From contig JAXLTL010000003.1 in NCBI GenBank assembly GCA_046330075.1, forward strand, positions 248,001-312,000: 64,000 nucleotides of DNA, written 5' to 3'. How positions within the stretch are numbered: position 1 is the stretch's first letter; every line of letters begins with the position of its first letter. Both the position numbers and the translations under genes were made by a program. This document shows, piece by piece, positions 8,097-18,700 of this stretch. The notes under the pieces were generated by a model, which was not told the origin of the DNA, ran no database searches, and saw only the letters and a list, made by a program, of their open reading frames with translations. This DNA comes from JAJTFW01 sp046330075. GTDB lineage: Bacteria; Bacteroidota; Bacteroidia; AKYH767-A; OLB10.

Positions 8097-9653
8097 ATGA
8101 GTACTGAGAAACCCTCACGACGTAAAACTGCAAATCTGCCTTTGCTGACTCCGGAAAACATGCCCGGCAAATTACCGCCGCAAGCTATTGATATGGAAGA
8201 AGCCGTGTTGGGTGCCCTGATGCTTGATAAAAATGCAGTGGCGGAAGTGATTGATATTCTGCGCCCCGATGCATTCTATAAAGAAGCACACAACAAGATT
8301 TTCGCTGCCATTCAGCAACTCTTTCACACGACCCAGCCGGTAGATATTCTCACGGTCACCCAACAATTGCGAAAAACCGGTGATCTGGAACTGGTAGGTG
8401 GCCCATATTATATTTCCCAACTTACCAACCGGGTTGCATCTGCCGCCAACATCGAGTTTCATGCCCGCATTGTTTTGCAGAAATTCATTCAACGCGAACT
8501 GATCCGGATTTCAAGTGAAACCATCCGCGAATCATATGAAGATACTTCGGATGTACTGGAGTTATTGGACAAGGCTGAGCGAAATCTTTTCGGCATTGCT
8601 GAAAGCAATATCCGAAGGAAATACGAAACGATGTCGGGACTGGTAGCCAAAGCATTGAAAGAAGTGGAAACTGCGGCTTCGCAGAAGAGTGGAGTTACCG
8701 GAGTGCCAAGTGGATTTACAGAACTTGACCGGGTGACCGCAGGTTGGCAGCGCAGTGACCTCATTATCATTGCGGCTCGTCCGGGTATGGGTAAAACAGC
8801 ATTCGTATTGAGTCTGGCCCGGAACGCTGCCGTACAATTCAACAAGCCCATTGCGTTTTTCAGTCTGGAGATGTCATCGATTCAGCTAGTAAACCGTCTG
8901 GTATCCAGCGAAACTGAAATCGATACGGAGAAACTCAAGAAAGGACGTCTGGAAGCGCATGAATGGCAACAGCTCAACATGCGGGTGGGACCGCTCACCA
9001 ATGCGCCCATTTATATCGATGATACACCGGCGCTCTCAGTATTCGAATTGCGTGCGAAATGCCGTCGATTGGCAGCAGAAAAGAAAATCGAACTCATCAT
9101 TATCGATTATCTCCAGCTGATGGTAGGCGGACTCGACAATAAAAACGGGAACCGCGAACAGGAAATCTCCCACATCTCGCGATCGCTCAAAGGCATCGCC
9201 AAGGAATTGAATATTCCAATCATCGCCCTTTCACAGTTAAGCCGGAATGTAGAACGGAGTCAGACCAAGAAACCACAGCTCAGTGACCTTCGTGAATCGG
9301 GAGCCATCGAGCAGGATGCGGATATGGTCATGTTCATCTACCGTCCGGAGTATTATGGTCTCACCGAGACGGAAGACAATCTTCCCGCTACCAACCTGGC
9401 TGAAATCATCGTCGCCAAAAACCGTAACGGAGCGCTCAAATCCGTCAATCTTAAGTTCCTCGGCCATCTCACCAAATTCGCCGATCTTGAAACCTACGAC
9501 TTCATGGATTTCGGAGGCAACAGCGGGGGAGATGAAGAAGGGGGTGGTAATCCCAATCTTCAGTCGTCCGGTTTCTTCCCCAATCCCAATGTCGACAGCG
9601 GCAGAATTACCCGAAATTCGCGCATGAACGACATGGAAGAGCCACCTTTTTAA
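8097..9653 (+). CDS. dnaB: Replicative DNA helicase
   Basis: DnaB is the hexameric 5'-3' helicase that unwinds DNA at the replication fork and recruits primase. The 518-residue protein has the N-terminal helical DnaB domain (PQAIDMEEAVLGALMLD onward). The RecA-like C-terminal domain has Walker A ARPGMGKTAF (about residue 226), Walker B IIIDYLQLM, the SQLSRNVE segment and DLRESGAIEQDADMV. A low-complexity acidic and asparagine-rich tail follows (GGNSGGDEEGGGNPN). There is no sign of an intein. Its promoter box sits 4 nt before the start codon. Confidence 0.96.
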   Translation: MSTEKPSRRKTANLPLLTPENMPGKLPPQAIDMEEAVLGALMLDKNAVAEVIDILRPDAFYKEAHNKIFAAIQQLFHTTQPVDILTVTQQLRKTGDLELVGGPYYISQLTNRVASAANIEFHARIVLQKFIQRELIRISSETIRESYEDTSDVLELLDKAERNLFGIAESNIRRKYETMSGLVAKALKEVETAASQKSGVTGVPSGFTELDRVTAGWQRSDLIIIAARPGMGKTAFVLSLARNAAVQFNKPIAFFSLEMSSIQLVNRLVSSETEIDTEKLKKGRLEAHEWQQLNMRVGPLTNAPIYIDDTPALSVFELRAKCRRLAAEKKIELIIIDYLQLMVGGLDNKNGNREQEISHISRSLKGIAKELNIPIIALSQLSRNVERSQTKKPQLSDLRESGAIEQDADMVMFIYRPEYYGLTETEDNLPATNLAEIIVAKNRNGALKSVNLKFLGHLTKFADLETYDFMDFGGNSGGDEEGGGNPNLQSSGFFPNPNVDSGRITRNSRMNDMEEPPF

Positions 9654-9744
9654 GTCGGGCAGAGGAGACAGGCTTCATCTGACCTTTACCTATCCATGGC
9701 AACAAAAGGGAGTCAGTTTCGTTAAATTAGCAGCCTGTACGCAC

Positions 9745-11004
9745 ATGAAAAAGTTACTGTTCACGCTTCTTGTTTTTCTCTCCTGCTTCAAAGCCACGCA
9801 GGCAGCCTATATTCTCATTCCCATGGATGAGACCCAGAAGAACCATCTGAAAGCCTACGGTATTGCCTACTGGATTCTTACCAATCAGATGGAAGTAGAC
9901 TGGCTCCTCAATTATCGCGGAGGCAGTTTTATGTTCAGGCAATTGCCGGCTATCGAAAAAGAGCTTAACATTCGCGGTGTGAGTTACACTGTGATCGCCG
10001 ACGGGCAAGCGGCCTCAATCATCGATGAGATCTCGCGCCCTGAAGTCAACATGGACCTGGTGAAGCTCGAAAAAGCACCGAAGATGGCGGTATATTCACC
10101 TAAGGATAAACTTCCCTGGGACGATGCCGTTACGCTGGTGTTGACCTACGCTGAGATTCCCTACGACGTTATCTACGACGAAGAAATCATGACCGGGAAA
10201 TTGCCATTGTACGACTGGCTTCACATGCACCACGAAGATTTCACCGGGCAATACGGCAAATTCTATGCGCAATTTCATACTGCAGCCTGGTATCAGGAGC
10301 AAGTTCGTACCGATGAAGCCATGGCACACAAACTTGGCTTCTCCAAAGTTTCTGACATGAAAGGAGCGGTAGCCCGCCGCATCAAGGAATTTACAGCAGG
10401 AGGTGGGTTTCTGTTCTCCATGTGTTCCGGTACCGACAGCTATGATATTGCGCTGGCATCAGAAGGACTCGACATCTGCGAAAAAATTTATGATGGTGAT
10501 GGAACCACACCCAACTACAACAGCAAACTGGATTTCAGCAAAACATTTGCCTTCCGTGATTTTAAGTTGAGTACCAATCCTCTTGAATATGAATTTTCCG
10601 ACATTGATATGACCACCCAGCGCCGAATTCCGCGCAATGAAGATGTATTTGTACTCTTTGAATTTTCCGCCAAATGGGATCCGGTTCCTACTATGCTTTG
10701 CCAGAATCACGAACAGGTGATCAAGGGTTTCATGGGGCAAAGTACCTCCTTCAAGAAAGATCTCATCAAGCCGGAAGTACTTATTATGGGAGAAAACAAG
10801 GCAGCAGGAGAAGCGAGATACATCCATGGAGAATTCGGAAAAGGCACCTGGACCTTCTATGGCGGACATGACCCGGAGGATTACCAGCACATGGTTGGTG
10901 ATCCGCCCACAGATCTGGCTTTGCATCCCAATTCACCAGGATACCGGCTCATTCTCAACAATGTGCTCTTTCCGGCAGCCAAGAAGAAAAAGCAGAAAAC
11001 CTGA
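9745..11004 (+). CDS. Secreted conserved protein, amidotransferase-like; function unknown
   Basis: This 419-residue protein has a signal peptide (KKLLFTLLVFLSCFKATQA) and a conserved mature start YILIPMDETQKNHLKAYG. Relatives in Bacteroidota are often labelled asparagine synthetase B, but I see no asparagine synthetase motif. The segment GGGFLFSMCSGTDSYD and the late GTWTFYGGHDPEDY resemble class I glutamine amidotransferase-like proteins (a possible nucleophile Cys inside FSMCSG). A lysine-rich tail (KKKKQK) closes the protein. TAAATTAG at 9723 is a near match to a promoter box. A periplasmic hydrolase-like role is possible but unproven. Confidence 0.6.
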   Translation: MKKLLFTLLVFLSCFKATQAAYILIPMDETQKNHLKAYGIAYWILTNQMEVDWLLNYRGGSFMFRQLPAIEKELNIRGVSYTVIADGQAASIIDEISRPEVNMDLVKLEKAPKMAVYSPKDKLPWDDAVTLVLTYAEIPYDVIYDEEIMTGKLPLYDWLHMHHEDFTGQYGKFYAQFHTAAWYQEQVRTDEAMAHKLGFSKVSDMKGAVARRIKEFTAGGGFLFSMCSGTDSYDIALASEGLDICEKIYDGDGTTPNYNSKLDFSKTFAFRDFKLSTNPLEYEFSDIDMTTQRRIPRNEDVFVLFEFSAKWDPVPTMLCQNHEQVIKGFMGQSTSFKKDLIKPEVLIMGENKAAGEARYIHGEFGKGTWTFYGGHDPEDYQHMVGDPPTDLALHPNSPGYRLILNNVLFPAAKKKKQKT

Positions 11005-11054
11005 GCACCCCTTATAATAGGTACTTTAATCTCTTTTTTTAAGCGCAGTTTTTC

Positions 11055-11062
11055 TATTTTTG
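11055..11062 (+). promoter_or_regulatory. Promoter -7 box for the M48 peptidase gene
   Basis: TATTTTTG matches TAnnTTTG and lies 19 nt before the GTG start at 11082. Confidence 0.6.
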
Positions 11063-11081
11063 AGATCAGAAGGTATTTATT

Positions 11082-12572
11082 GTGACGAAACTATTTGCCC
11101 CAACTGCAAAGGGCTTTGCTGTTGTATTTCTGTATTTTATCATGTTTTCTTTCTCTACAGAAACGAAAGGACAGGAGACGTTTGTACCGTATAAGGTATC
11201 CGCGAAAGACAGTCTTAACAAGAGCAAAGTTGCCCAACGATTTCTGGCTGAAAAAGACACCATCCGGTTTCAGGCCAAGGATGGAAAGAAATTTATTACT
11301 GAGCAATGTTCATTGCGATCAGAGTACATCAAGGAAGCGATCGACAATGAGATGTTCCTTACCGGTTCGAACATCGACAAATACATCCAGTCGATAGTTG
11401 CCGAAATCGTTGCCGGTAATCCTGTGCTGAAAAACAGAATGACGGTATTGGTATCAAGGGATCCGGAAGCAAATGCCTATGCGCTGGGCAATGGTTATGT
11501 TGTTTTCAATGTTGGGATGCTCACGCAGGTTCATTCAGAAGCAGAGATTGCATTCATTTTATGCCATGAATTTTCACATGACATCTTGCAGCATGGAAAC
11601 ATGGATATCTATAGCACTGCTGCGCGGATCACTGATGAAGCCTTTATCCGTGAACTGAAAGAAACCATGAAAGAGGAATACAATACCAAGAAAAAGGTAC
11701 GTGACCTCTTGCTGCCGGGGCTTAAGAACAAACGGCAGTATAACCGTCAGATGGAATTACAGGCAGATTCACTGGGACTGGTGCTGTTGCAAAACACGGG
11801 CTATACAGAAGACGCCGCTGTAACGGTGATGGATGTACTTGATTCCATCGATATATCAGAAGACCGTCATGCTCTTGACCTCCGGACCTATTTCACACTC
11901 GAGAAAGTACCTGCAAAAAACGATTGGTTCGAATATGATGGAGGGAGTTCACTGGGTGGAGGATTTGAAACGGAAAAATCTGAACTGGAAGATTCGTTGA
12001 AAACGCATCCGGATTGTAAAATCCGTAAAGAAAAGCTGCAGGGTATGCGAAAGGGAACAGCAGGCAAGAAAGTGTTTTTACAGACGGAGCAGGCTTTCAG
12101 AAAAATGTCGTTTGAGGCACAGGGTGAGCTGATTCAGCAAATGCTGGACTGGTACAATATGGATTATTCGATTCTTTATGCACTGAAGTATATCAACGAT
12201 TATCCCGCAAATTCCTATTCACGTGCAGTGCTGGGCATGAGTCTGGCATTTCTCGCAAAGGAGAAGCGCAATCTTTCGGCCGGAAAATTCATGCGACTCA
12301 ATGGCCCGGATTTAAGTGAAAATATGAATCATGTAGTTTCCTTTCTTCTGGCTATTGGTCCTGACGATTGTGGAGCACTGGCCTACTGGATTCTTCGCCC
12401 CTTCAAGGAGGAGCTGAAGAGTTCGGAAATCTATCTTGCTGCTCTGGCTTTATCTGCGTACAGCAACAAAGCCAATGCTGAATATGAAATGTACAAAACG
12501 GCGTATGAGGTTTCGTTTCCGGATGGCCGGTACCAGCAGTTCTTTCCTACCGTAAAAACGATTAAAAAATAA
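11082..12572 (+). CDS. M48-family zinc metallopeptidase, secreted
   Basis: The 496-residue protein has an N-terminal hydrophobic signal segment (about residues 10-25). Its peptidase core has the zinc motif HEFSH in ILCHEFSHDILQHG (around residue 160) and a downstream third-ligand segment MELQADSLGL with the conserved E-x3-D of M48 enzymes. NAYALGNGYVVFNVGML before it is also typical. The C-terminal 200 residues are helical and have no obvious domain. GTG at 11082 is the likely start because it supplies the lysine-containing signal n-region. It probably works in the periplasm in protein quality control. The next gene follows after 23 nt. Confidence 0.85.
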   Translation: MTKLFAPTAKGFAVVFLYFIMFSFSTETKGQETFVPYKVSAKDSLNKSKVAQRFLAEKDTIRFQAKDGKKFITEQCSLRSEYIKEAIDNEMFLTGSNIDKYIQSIVAEIVAGNPVLKNRMTVLVSRDPEANAYALGNGYVVFNVGMLTQVHSEAEIAFILCHEFSHDILQHGNMDIYSTAARITDEAFIRELKETMKEEYNTKKKVRDLLLPGLKNKRQYNRQMELQADSLGLVLLQNTGYTEDAAVTVMDVLDSIDISEDRHALDLRTYFTLEKVPAKNDWFEYDGGSSLGGGFETEKSELEDSLKTHPDCKIRKEKLQGMRKGTAGKKVFLQTEQAFRKMSFEAQGELIQQMLDWYNMDYSILYALKYINDYPANSYSRAVLGMSLAFLAKEKRNLSAGKFMRLNGPDLSENMNHVVSFLLAIGPDDCGALAYWILRPFKEELKSSEIYLAALALSAYSNKANAEYEMYKTAYEVSFPDGRYQQFFPTVKTIKK

Positions 12573-12595
12573 TTTCAACCCTAAAATCCAATTCT

Positions 12596-14158
12596 ATGCA
12601 AAAAATCAAACAACTTGTTTGGTTAATCCTCTTTGTATCTGTTTCCGTTCCGGCAATGGCACAAACAAGAGATTTTACCAACCTGATCAGTTATCGCCGC
12701 AGTGGTTCTGGTCCGATTCTGGAAAACGATAACCTGAAAGGTTATTATGCCTTTTACATGTACGACAAGGCCGACAAGAAAAACGATGCCTACCAGCTTC
12801 AGTTAATGGATGATAATCTGAACCTCGTAAAAAGTATTGACGTACTCCGTCCCCGCGGTGATTATCTGATGGAAACGGTATTTAACGGAACCTGTTTTGT
12901 AAGTATGTTCTACAATAAAAAGAACGGACTGGATTTGACTTCCTACGACAAAACCGGCAAAACACTCGGCACCCATCAGGTACCTGATTTGCCTAAAATG
13001 GAAGAGCGCCGGATTGCCATGGCATTAACGTATTCATCCGATGATGTAGCCAATAGTTCCATCTTTACATTGGGTAATAAGGGGTTTGTCCGCCAATCCT
13101 TCGCGAAGAATGAAAAAATCGGCTACTCACTGGAGGCGTATGATAACAATATGAAAGTGACCTGGACTTTTGGCTCTGATCCGCAATCAGAATTGCTTGA
13201 AATGTGTGATGTAATTTATTCTTCTGAAAACTACATTGTTATTTCAGTGACCCGTAAGAAAAGTCTGATGACCAGAAATATGGATTCGTTTATTATCATG
13301 CTGGATGCCAAAACAGGAAAATCTGTTTTTGAAAAGGCTATGAAAGATAATAACGAGTGGTCGGTACTCAACGTTTTCATCGATGAAGAAAAATCTACAC
13401 TTTACTACTTTGGAGAATATTATCCTGTAGGAGAAGAAGTAATGAAGTCAAAAAGTGAAGGCGTTGTAATGATGACCCTGGATGTTACCGGTAAAGAAAT
13501 CCTCAAGAAAAAATACTCCTGGGTGAAAGATCTGAACACCATCCTTAAAACGGATCTCAATGAAGCGGTGGATACCAAAGGAAACATCCGTCCATATTTC
13601 CACCGTATTTACAAGGCACAGAACGGACATATTATTGCTGTTGGTGAACAATACGGTAAAGCTGCATCTGCCATGGGAATTGCTTCCCGTGCTATGGGTG
13701 GAGGTGGATCTGTTGTGCAGATGAACATTCTCAATATGGTGGTACTTGATATCAACAGCTCCGATCTATCCATCAACTCTTACAATGCGTATCTGAAAAA
13801 GAAAACCAGTGTTCAGTTTCCTTCGGGTTACGAAATGGCCAGCGCAACTCAGCTTGCGATGTACATGAAACTGACCGGTGGTTTTGATTATGAATTCTCA
13901 ACGTATGATATAGCGAAGGACAAGTTTGCCTGCGTTTACCGTGATTATGACCGTAAGAAAGATGACGGCGAAAAAGCAGATCTGATGCTTGGCGTTATCA
14001 AATACGAAGGTGGTAAACTGGCAGGTGCCCGTATGCCGATTATGGTCAATTCAAACCGGTTCTCACTGAGCCCGGCTAAACCCGGCTTTGTTGCTGTTAC
14101 CGAATACTACCGTAAGAAGAAGACCCTGACCTTCCGTCTTGAGAAGTTAATTTATTGA
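12596..14158 (+). CDS. Secreted conserved hypothetical protein
   Basis: The 520-residue protein has a clear signal peptide (KKIKQ-type start, cleavage after AMAQ). The rest is beta-rich, with repeated strand-turn patterns such as SYDKTGKTLG, LDAKTGKSVFEKA and DVTGKEILKKKYSW spaced roughly 45-60 residues apart, which suggests a propeller-like fold. No catalytic motif is recognised. It follows the M48 peptidase gene by 23 nt and is closed by a strong terminator, so the two form a unit. Function is unknown. Confidence 0.65.
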   Translation: MQKIKQLVWLILFVSVSVPAMAQTRDFTNLISYRRSGSGPILENDNLKGYYAFYMYDKADKKNDAYQLQLMDDNLNLVKSIDVLRPRGDYLMETVFNGTCFVSMFYNKKNGLDLTSYDKTGKTLGTHQVPDLPKMEERRIAMALTYSSDDVANSSIFTLGNKGFVRQSFAKNEKIGYSLEAYDNNMKVTWTFGSDPQSELLEMCDVIYSSENYIVISVTRKKSLMTRNMDSFIIMLDAKTGKSVFEKAMKDNNEWSVLNVFIDEEKSTLYYFGEYYPVGEEVMKSKSEGVVMMTLDVTGKEILKKKYSWVKDLNTILKTDLNEAVDTKGNIRPYFHRIYKAQNGHIIAVGEQYGKAASAMGIASRAMGGGGSVVQMNILNMVVLDINSSDLSINSYNAYLKKKTSVQFPSGYEMASATQLAMYMKLTGGFDYEFSTYDIAKDKFACVYRDYDRKKDDGEKADLMLGVIKYEGGKLAGARMPIMVNSNRFSLSPAKPGFVAVTEYYRKKKTLTFRLEKLIY

Positions 14159-14188
14159 TATTCAGTTGATTATTAGTAATCTCTAAAT

Positions 14189-14236
14189 AAACAGACTGCC
14201 TTGGCCGATCCTGACCCGGGCAGTCTGTTTTTATTT
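14189..14236 (+). terminator. Strong rho-independent terminator
   Basis: A 12-bp perfect stem, AAACAGACTGCC (14189-14200) with GGCAGTCTGTTT (14219-14230), is followed by TTATTT. It ends the M48-hypothetical unit. Confidence 0.85.
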
Positions 14237-14307
14237 CAGATGGAATTAATTATTTTTACATAATCTGATGCAACAATAGTCTGTTTCATTCGTTACGAAA
14301 TATTGGA

Positions 14308-14928
14308 ATGCTGGAATTACTCTCCTTCTTTATCTTTTTGGGTGGCCTCATTATGAAGCTTTTTCACGTCCCGTATCACACCATTGTTATGGGTGCGGGC
14401 TTGTTTTGCATGTTGATTTTATACGTTTTGAAGCTCGCCAGCCGTAAGCCGGGCATCAAACGAAATGCCGGTTGGTTGGGTCTTGCAACGGTTAGCTGGC
14501 TTATTTTCTTCCTTTCTGAAGTGAAGTTTATGGGTGGCACCATCATTCTGATGGGCGTTGCTCTCTTCGTTTCCATCCTTTCACTGCTCATGACACTACG
14601 TGAAACAGGTCCGTTATCTCCCGGAAGAATTTTTGTTCTTCTTGCGGCATTGTTTCTTGCTGCTTCTACTTCCTGGATGGATTTACACACCCGCTATTAC
14701 GTGTTCAATATCCATTTTAATCCATCAGCCTGGACCGATTATGTCACGCTGGACAAATACAGCTGGTTTTTATACAAGGACCGTGAATTTGACGAAGCGT
14801 TGGTGATCAATGGAAAGGCCTACGACGCAGCGAAACTGAACGGAGCAGATGAGTATATCCCCACGGTGCAGGAGCATCAGGAAGCGATTAAAAAACGCAA
14901 TTGGGGAACTTTTGAATCAGAATATTAA
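14308..14928 (+). CDS. Membrane protein of unknown function
   Basis: The 206-residue protein has about four hydrophobic helices in its first 130 residues (the first ends in GGLIMKLFHVPYH, the next carries GAGLFCMLILYVL). A soluble C-terminal part follows, with an FLYKDREFDEALVINGKAYDA segment that resembles a single TPR-like helix pair. The KLFHxP pattern after the first helix resembles small Bacteroidota membrane proteins such as GldL N-termini, but the match is too short for a call. Its stop codon overlaps that of lpxH on the other strand (shared TTAA). Confidence 0.6.
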   Translation: MLELLSFFIFLGGLIMKLFHVPYHTIVMGAGLFCMLILYVLKLASRKPGIKRNAGWLGLATVSWLIFFLSEVKFMGGTIILMGVALFVSILSLLMTLRETGPLSPGRIFVLLAALFLAASTSWMDLHTRYYVFNIHFNPSAWTDYVTLDKYSWFLYKDREFDEALVINGKAYDAAKLNGADEYIPTVQEHQEAIKKRNWGTFESEY

Positions 14929-15686
14929 TCTTCAAATTTTAAAAGCATTACATCTTGTCCGTCGAACTCGGCGTACATGAAATGACTTATCCATTCGCCC
15001 AGATTGAGATAGCGGCTGTTTTCATTCAACCGGATATCGAGCGGGAGGTGACGGTGACCGAAAATGAAATAATCAAAATACTCTTTTTTCAATACTTCTT
15101 TGCAGTGGATAACAAGCCATTCTTTATCCTCTCCTAAAAAGATACTGTCATCATCGCCGGTAGCGATACGGCTTTTCTTCGAAAAATATTTCATCAGACT
15201 GATTCCGAAATTGGGATGAATCCGCGCGAACAACCATTGTGCAAGACGGTTGGCGAAGACCTTCTTGATGAATTTATAGCCGTGATCACCGGGTCCGAGT
15301 CCGTCACCATGGCCGAGATAAAATTTCTTGCCGTTGTAATCACGGAAGATTGGCTCGCGGTGCAGCTGCAAACCGATCTCGTTGGGCAGATAGTCGAACA
15401 CCCACATATCATGATTGCCGGTGAAGTAATGTAATTCAACGCCGGCATCGCTGAGCTCTGCAAGTTTTCCCAACAACCTGACATACCCCTTCGGCACTGC
15501 ATGTTTGTACTCAAACCAGTAATCGAATACATCACCCATCAGATAAATCGCTGCAGCTTTATCACGGATGGAGTTCAGCCACCGGACAATTTTCTTTTCC
15601 CGCTCCAGACTCCGCGCATGATCAGGAACTCCGAGGTGGAAATCGGAGATGAAGTAGATGCTTTTACCGTGAGGAAGCTGGGTCAT
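14925..15686 (-). CDS. lpxH: UDP-2,3-diacylglucosamine diphosphatase
   Basis: LpxH hydrolyses UDP-2,3-diacylglucosamine to lipid X and UMP in lipid A synthesis on the inner membrane surface. The 253-residue protein has the calcineurin-like metal motifs in order: SDFHLG near residue 13, MGDVFDYW, GNHDMW, and the late GHRHLP. The open frame extends upstream, but the ATG at 15686 is directly preceded by a promoter box and gives the normal family start, so it is chosen. carA, the M1 peptidase gene and this gene all lie on the minus strand in that order, each with its own promoter. Confidence 0.9.
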   Translation of the reverse strand: MTQLPHGKSIYFISDFHLGVPDHARSLEREKKIVRWLNSIRDKAAAIYLMGDVFDYWFEYKHAVPKGYVRLLGKLAELSDAGVELHYFTGNHDMWVFDYLPNEIGLQLHREPIFRDYNGKKFYLGHGDGLGPGDHGYKFIKKVFANRLAQWLFARIHPNFGISLMKYFSKKSRIATGDDDSIFLGEDKEWLVIHCKEVLKKEYFDYFIFGHRHLPLDIRLNENSRYLNLGEWISHFMYAEFDGQDVMLLKFED

Positions 15687-15693
15687 GCAAGGA

Positions 15694-15701
15694 CAAAGAT
15701 A
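15694..15701 (-). promoter_or_regulatory. lpxH promoter -7 box, 7 nt before the ATG
   Basis: On the minus strand TATCTTTG matches TAnnTTTG and ends 7 nt before the ATG. It fixes the start at 15686 and predicts an almost leaderless mRNA. It lies between the stop of the M1 peptidase gene (15709) and lpxH. Confidence 0.65.
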
Positions 15702-15708
15702 ATCGTTC

Positions 15709-18700
15709 TCAGCGACGCAGCTGATTGCGGAGGTTGGCGGGAGATAATCTGGAAATGTTGAATACAAACCGGATTTCTTCCAGCAAACTGATATCGTTTG
15801 TTTCGTTGTATTTGACTATCTCCTGTGATTTTACCAGCGGCAGATAAACTTCTACGACATCTCTCGCCAGACTCAGGCATAAACCTGCATTGTAGCTGAA
15901 CAGCTGATCAACATCGTAAACCGCTTTGACATCTTTTTTGAAATCTTCTGCAGTGCCAATATCACCATAGATGCGAATCGGTAACGGAATCGGTAAATCA
16001 ATATTGATGTTCAGGGCGGCGATATAACTCCGGTAGGATCCCAGAGGTGAGTAGGATTTAAATCCTCCTTGCCGGAGATACATCTGCTGATACCAGAATC
16101 CTTCGGTAGCAGTGCGCCCAAAGTACAAATCATCATAAGCATAGTCAGTGGTGCCCCGTGCAGCATTGCGGTCACTGAGGAAGAATCCATACAGTCCGCC
16201 TGAATTATCACTGAAAGTATATCCCAGGTATACACGGAACGTAGCCTTCTTTGACAACTTACGGTACGAGATGGCATATTGTCCCTCCAGATCACCTTTG
16301 AAAACAAATTGGTTGGCCTCGAGCCCGATGCTTTCCATGTAAGGATCTATCCGGCGGTAATTCTGGTGAGTGTATCGGAGGCGGTAAAAATCTTTGTATT
16401 TCGAAACCACATGAGCGAAATTGAGTCCGGGCGACATCTGATATTGCAGTTGATCTTCCCAAAGATGAACACTTTGGAATTCCAGCGTTTTTCTTTCTCT
16501 GGCCCTGGGATCCTTTAGTTTAAAATGAACCGTTATCGTTGGAGAGAAACGCTTGTAATGCATATCAGCATCGGTCAGGTTCATTTCGCTCGTACGGTAG
16601 GTGTCCCTCCCATAAGTAAACATGCGGAACTGGTTGCTCCAGCTGATTTCCTGAATAAAATCAGATGCCGGATAAAAGGAATAACTGATATTGGCTGTTC
16701 CGGCCAGTTCCTTGTTGCCAAATGCATACAGCGGAACGATGGCATATTCCAGTTTCCGGAAGGGGAGAAACTTATTGTAGATGGCAACGCCAGCCATGGT
16801 TTTGTTATAGTCGTTCCAGGCTGCAACTGGTGTGATATAAACGTAGTTCCTGTCCTGCGTATTAACGGTTGGGAATAGCCGAAGTTTTGGCAGCCGCGAT
16901 ATACCTCCGTTATTCCGGTAGTTGGTTTCGATCATCACCTTGTTGGGATCTATCACCAGCTTGTCGCATCCCTGGCAGGGAATCTCGAGTGTCCTTCCGG
17001 TCTGGTCCGCTTCGAACCATTGTTCGGTGATTGTTGTACCGTTTTTGAGCCCGCTGACTACAAAGGGTGCTGCAATACCACTTCGTTGTTGTACGGTGAA
17101 ATTTGCTTTAGTACCATCCAGGTGAGGTTTGCGCAGTGCAAAGTCCTGCTGATTGGTGGTATTGAAGAGGTCGTCAAAGAACCAGCTGAGATTTTTGCCG
17201 GATACCTTTTCGAAAACAGCTTTCACATCCTGAGGCTGTGGATGTTTGAATTTCCATTCTTCGAAATAAGCATGCATACACTGATCATACAGCGATTCAC
17301 CAAGATAGGCGCGTAGATAGTCGAACGCAAGTGCTGTTTTTTTATACACTACTGCACCGTAGTTAAGCGGCAGATATTCCGAAGACCGCATTTCAATGGG
17401 CTGGTCAATATGAATACTGGCAGGCAACTGGTATTCAAAAAGGGATGATTCATGATAATCGAATTTGTCAATGCCAATCAATTTCCCTCCGTTTACTGCA
17501 TCACTGAGCTCATTCTTTTTTCCAAATTTATCTGTAGGATAATGGTGGAGGACGTACCGCGATTCTACAGAGGAATTCATCCCTTCATCCATCCAGGGAT
17601 GATCACGTTCATTGCTGCCCAGTATTCCGTAAAACCAGTTATGTCCCACTTCATGGGCGATAACGGCATCCAGCAGAAAACCAGAACCTGTTTCGCCGAT
17701 GATGGTTACATTGGGATATTCCATTCCTCCGCCGGCAGAAAGGGGACCAAAGAGTGCAGTACAATTGTTGTAGGGATATTCTCCTACTTTTTCAGAATAA
17801 AACAATACCGCCTGGTTAAGGTAATTAATAGCGTTTTTCCAGTATTCGCCTTCCCGGTTTCTGTAGAGGGTCCAGGTGGTCACTTTATTCCCGCTTTGCG
17901 GCAATGTCACCTCTCCTTTGGAAACGTAATATCGTTTGTCAGCAAACCAGGCAAAATCATGGACATTCTTCTGTGTGTACCGGATCGTTTTTGTTTTGGT
18001 ATCACTGGGTGGAAACGGATCTTCTTTGGAGATGTTTTTGGGTTCTGCAGCCTTTTGATTGAGCCATTGCAGCTCCGACTCCGTTTGCAAATCGCCGGTT
18101 GCTGCTACCACATAGTTGGCCGGAAGAGTGATACTGACATTGAATGAACCATATTCTGAATAAAACTCTCCCTGATCCAGATAGGGAATCGGATGCCAGC
18201 CATTGCGATCATATACAGCCGGCTTCGGGTACCATTGTGAAATAGCATAAGCTTGTCCGCTGTGTCCCATTCTTGAGAATGTTGCATCCGGAATTTTCAC
18301 GATAAACGGAGTACGGATCAGTACACGGTTGCCGGGCAATAATGGCTTGTTGAGATGCAGCACACAGATGTCGGTGTTGTTCCTGTGATAATCCCATTTT
18401 ACAGACTCATTGTCGGTGGTGAATTCGAGACTGTCAATGTATCCGCGTTTTTCTTCGTCAGCGAAATAAAGAGAGGCATCGCCATCGGCGAGCTTCTGAT
18501 TACAGAGCGCAGTATTCCTGCCTTTATAACCATTGGGCCAGAGATGCATCCAGATTTCAGTGAGCGTGTCTGGTGAACGGTTGATGTATTCCATCTCGAT
18601 ATTCGCAGAAAGCATATGCTTCCGGTCGTTGAGGGCCACATCGATTTTATAATTCACTTCCTGCTGGAAATAAGCGCGCTGTTGTTGTGCAAAAATCAGG

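Noticed and set aside
9745..11004. Annotation as asparagine synthetase B
   Set aside because: The secreted protein has no N-terminal Cys glutaminase and no PP-loop; the name used for relatives is not supported by motifs.
17452..18147. Long plus-strand open frame (231 codons) opposite the M1 peptidase gene
   Set aside because: It lies wholly inside a well-supported gene with zinc motif on the other strand, has no recognisable domain and no promoter box.
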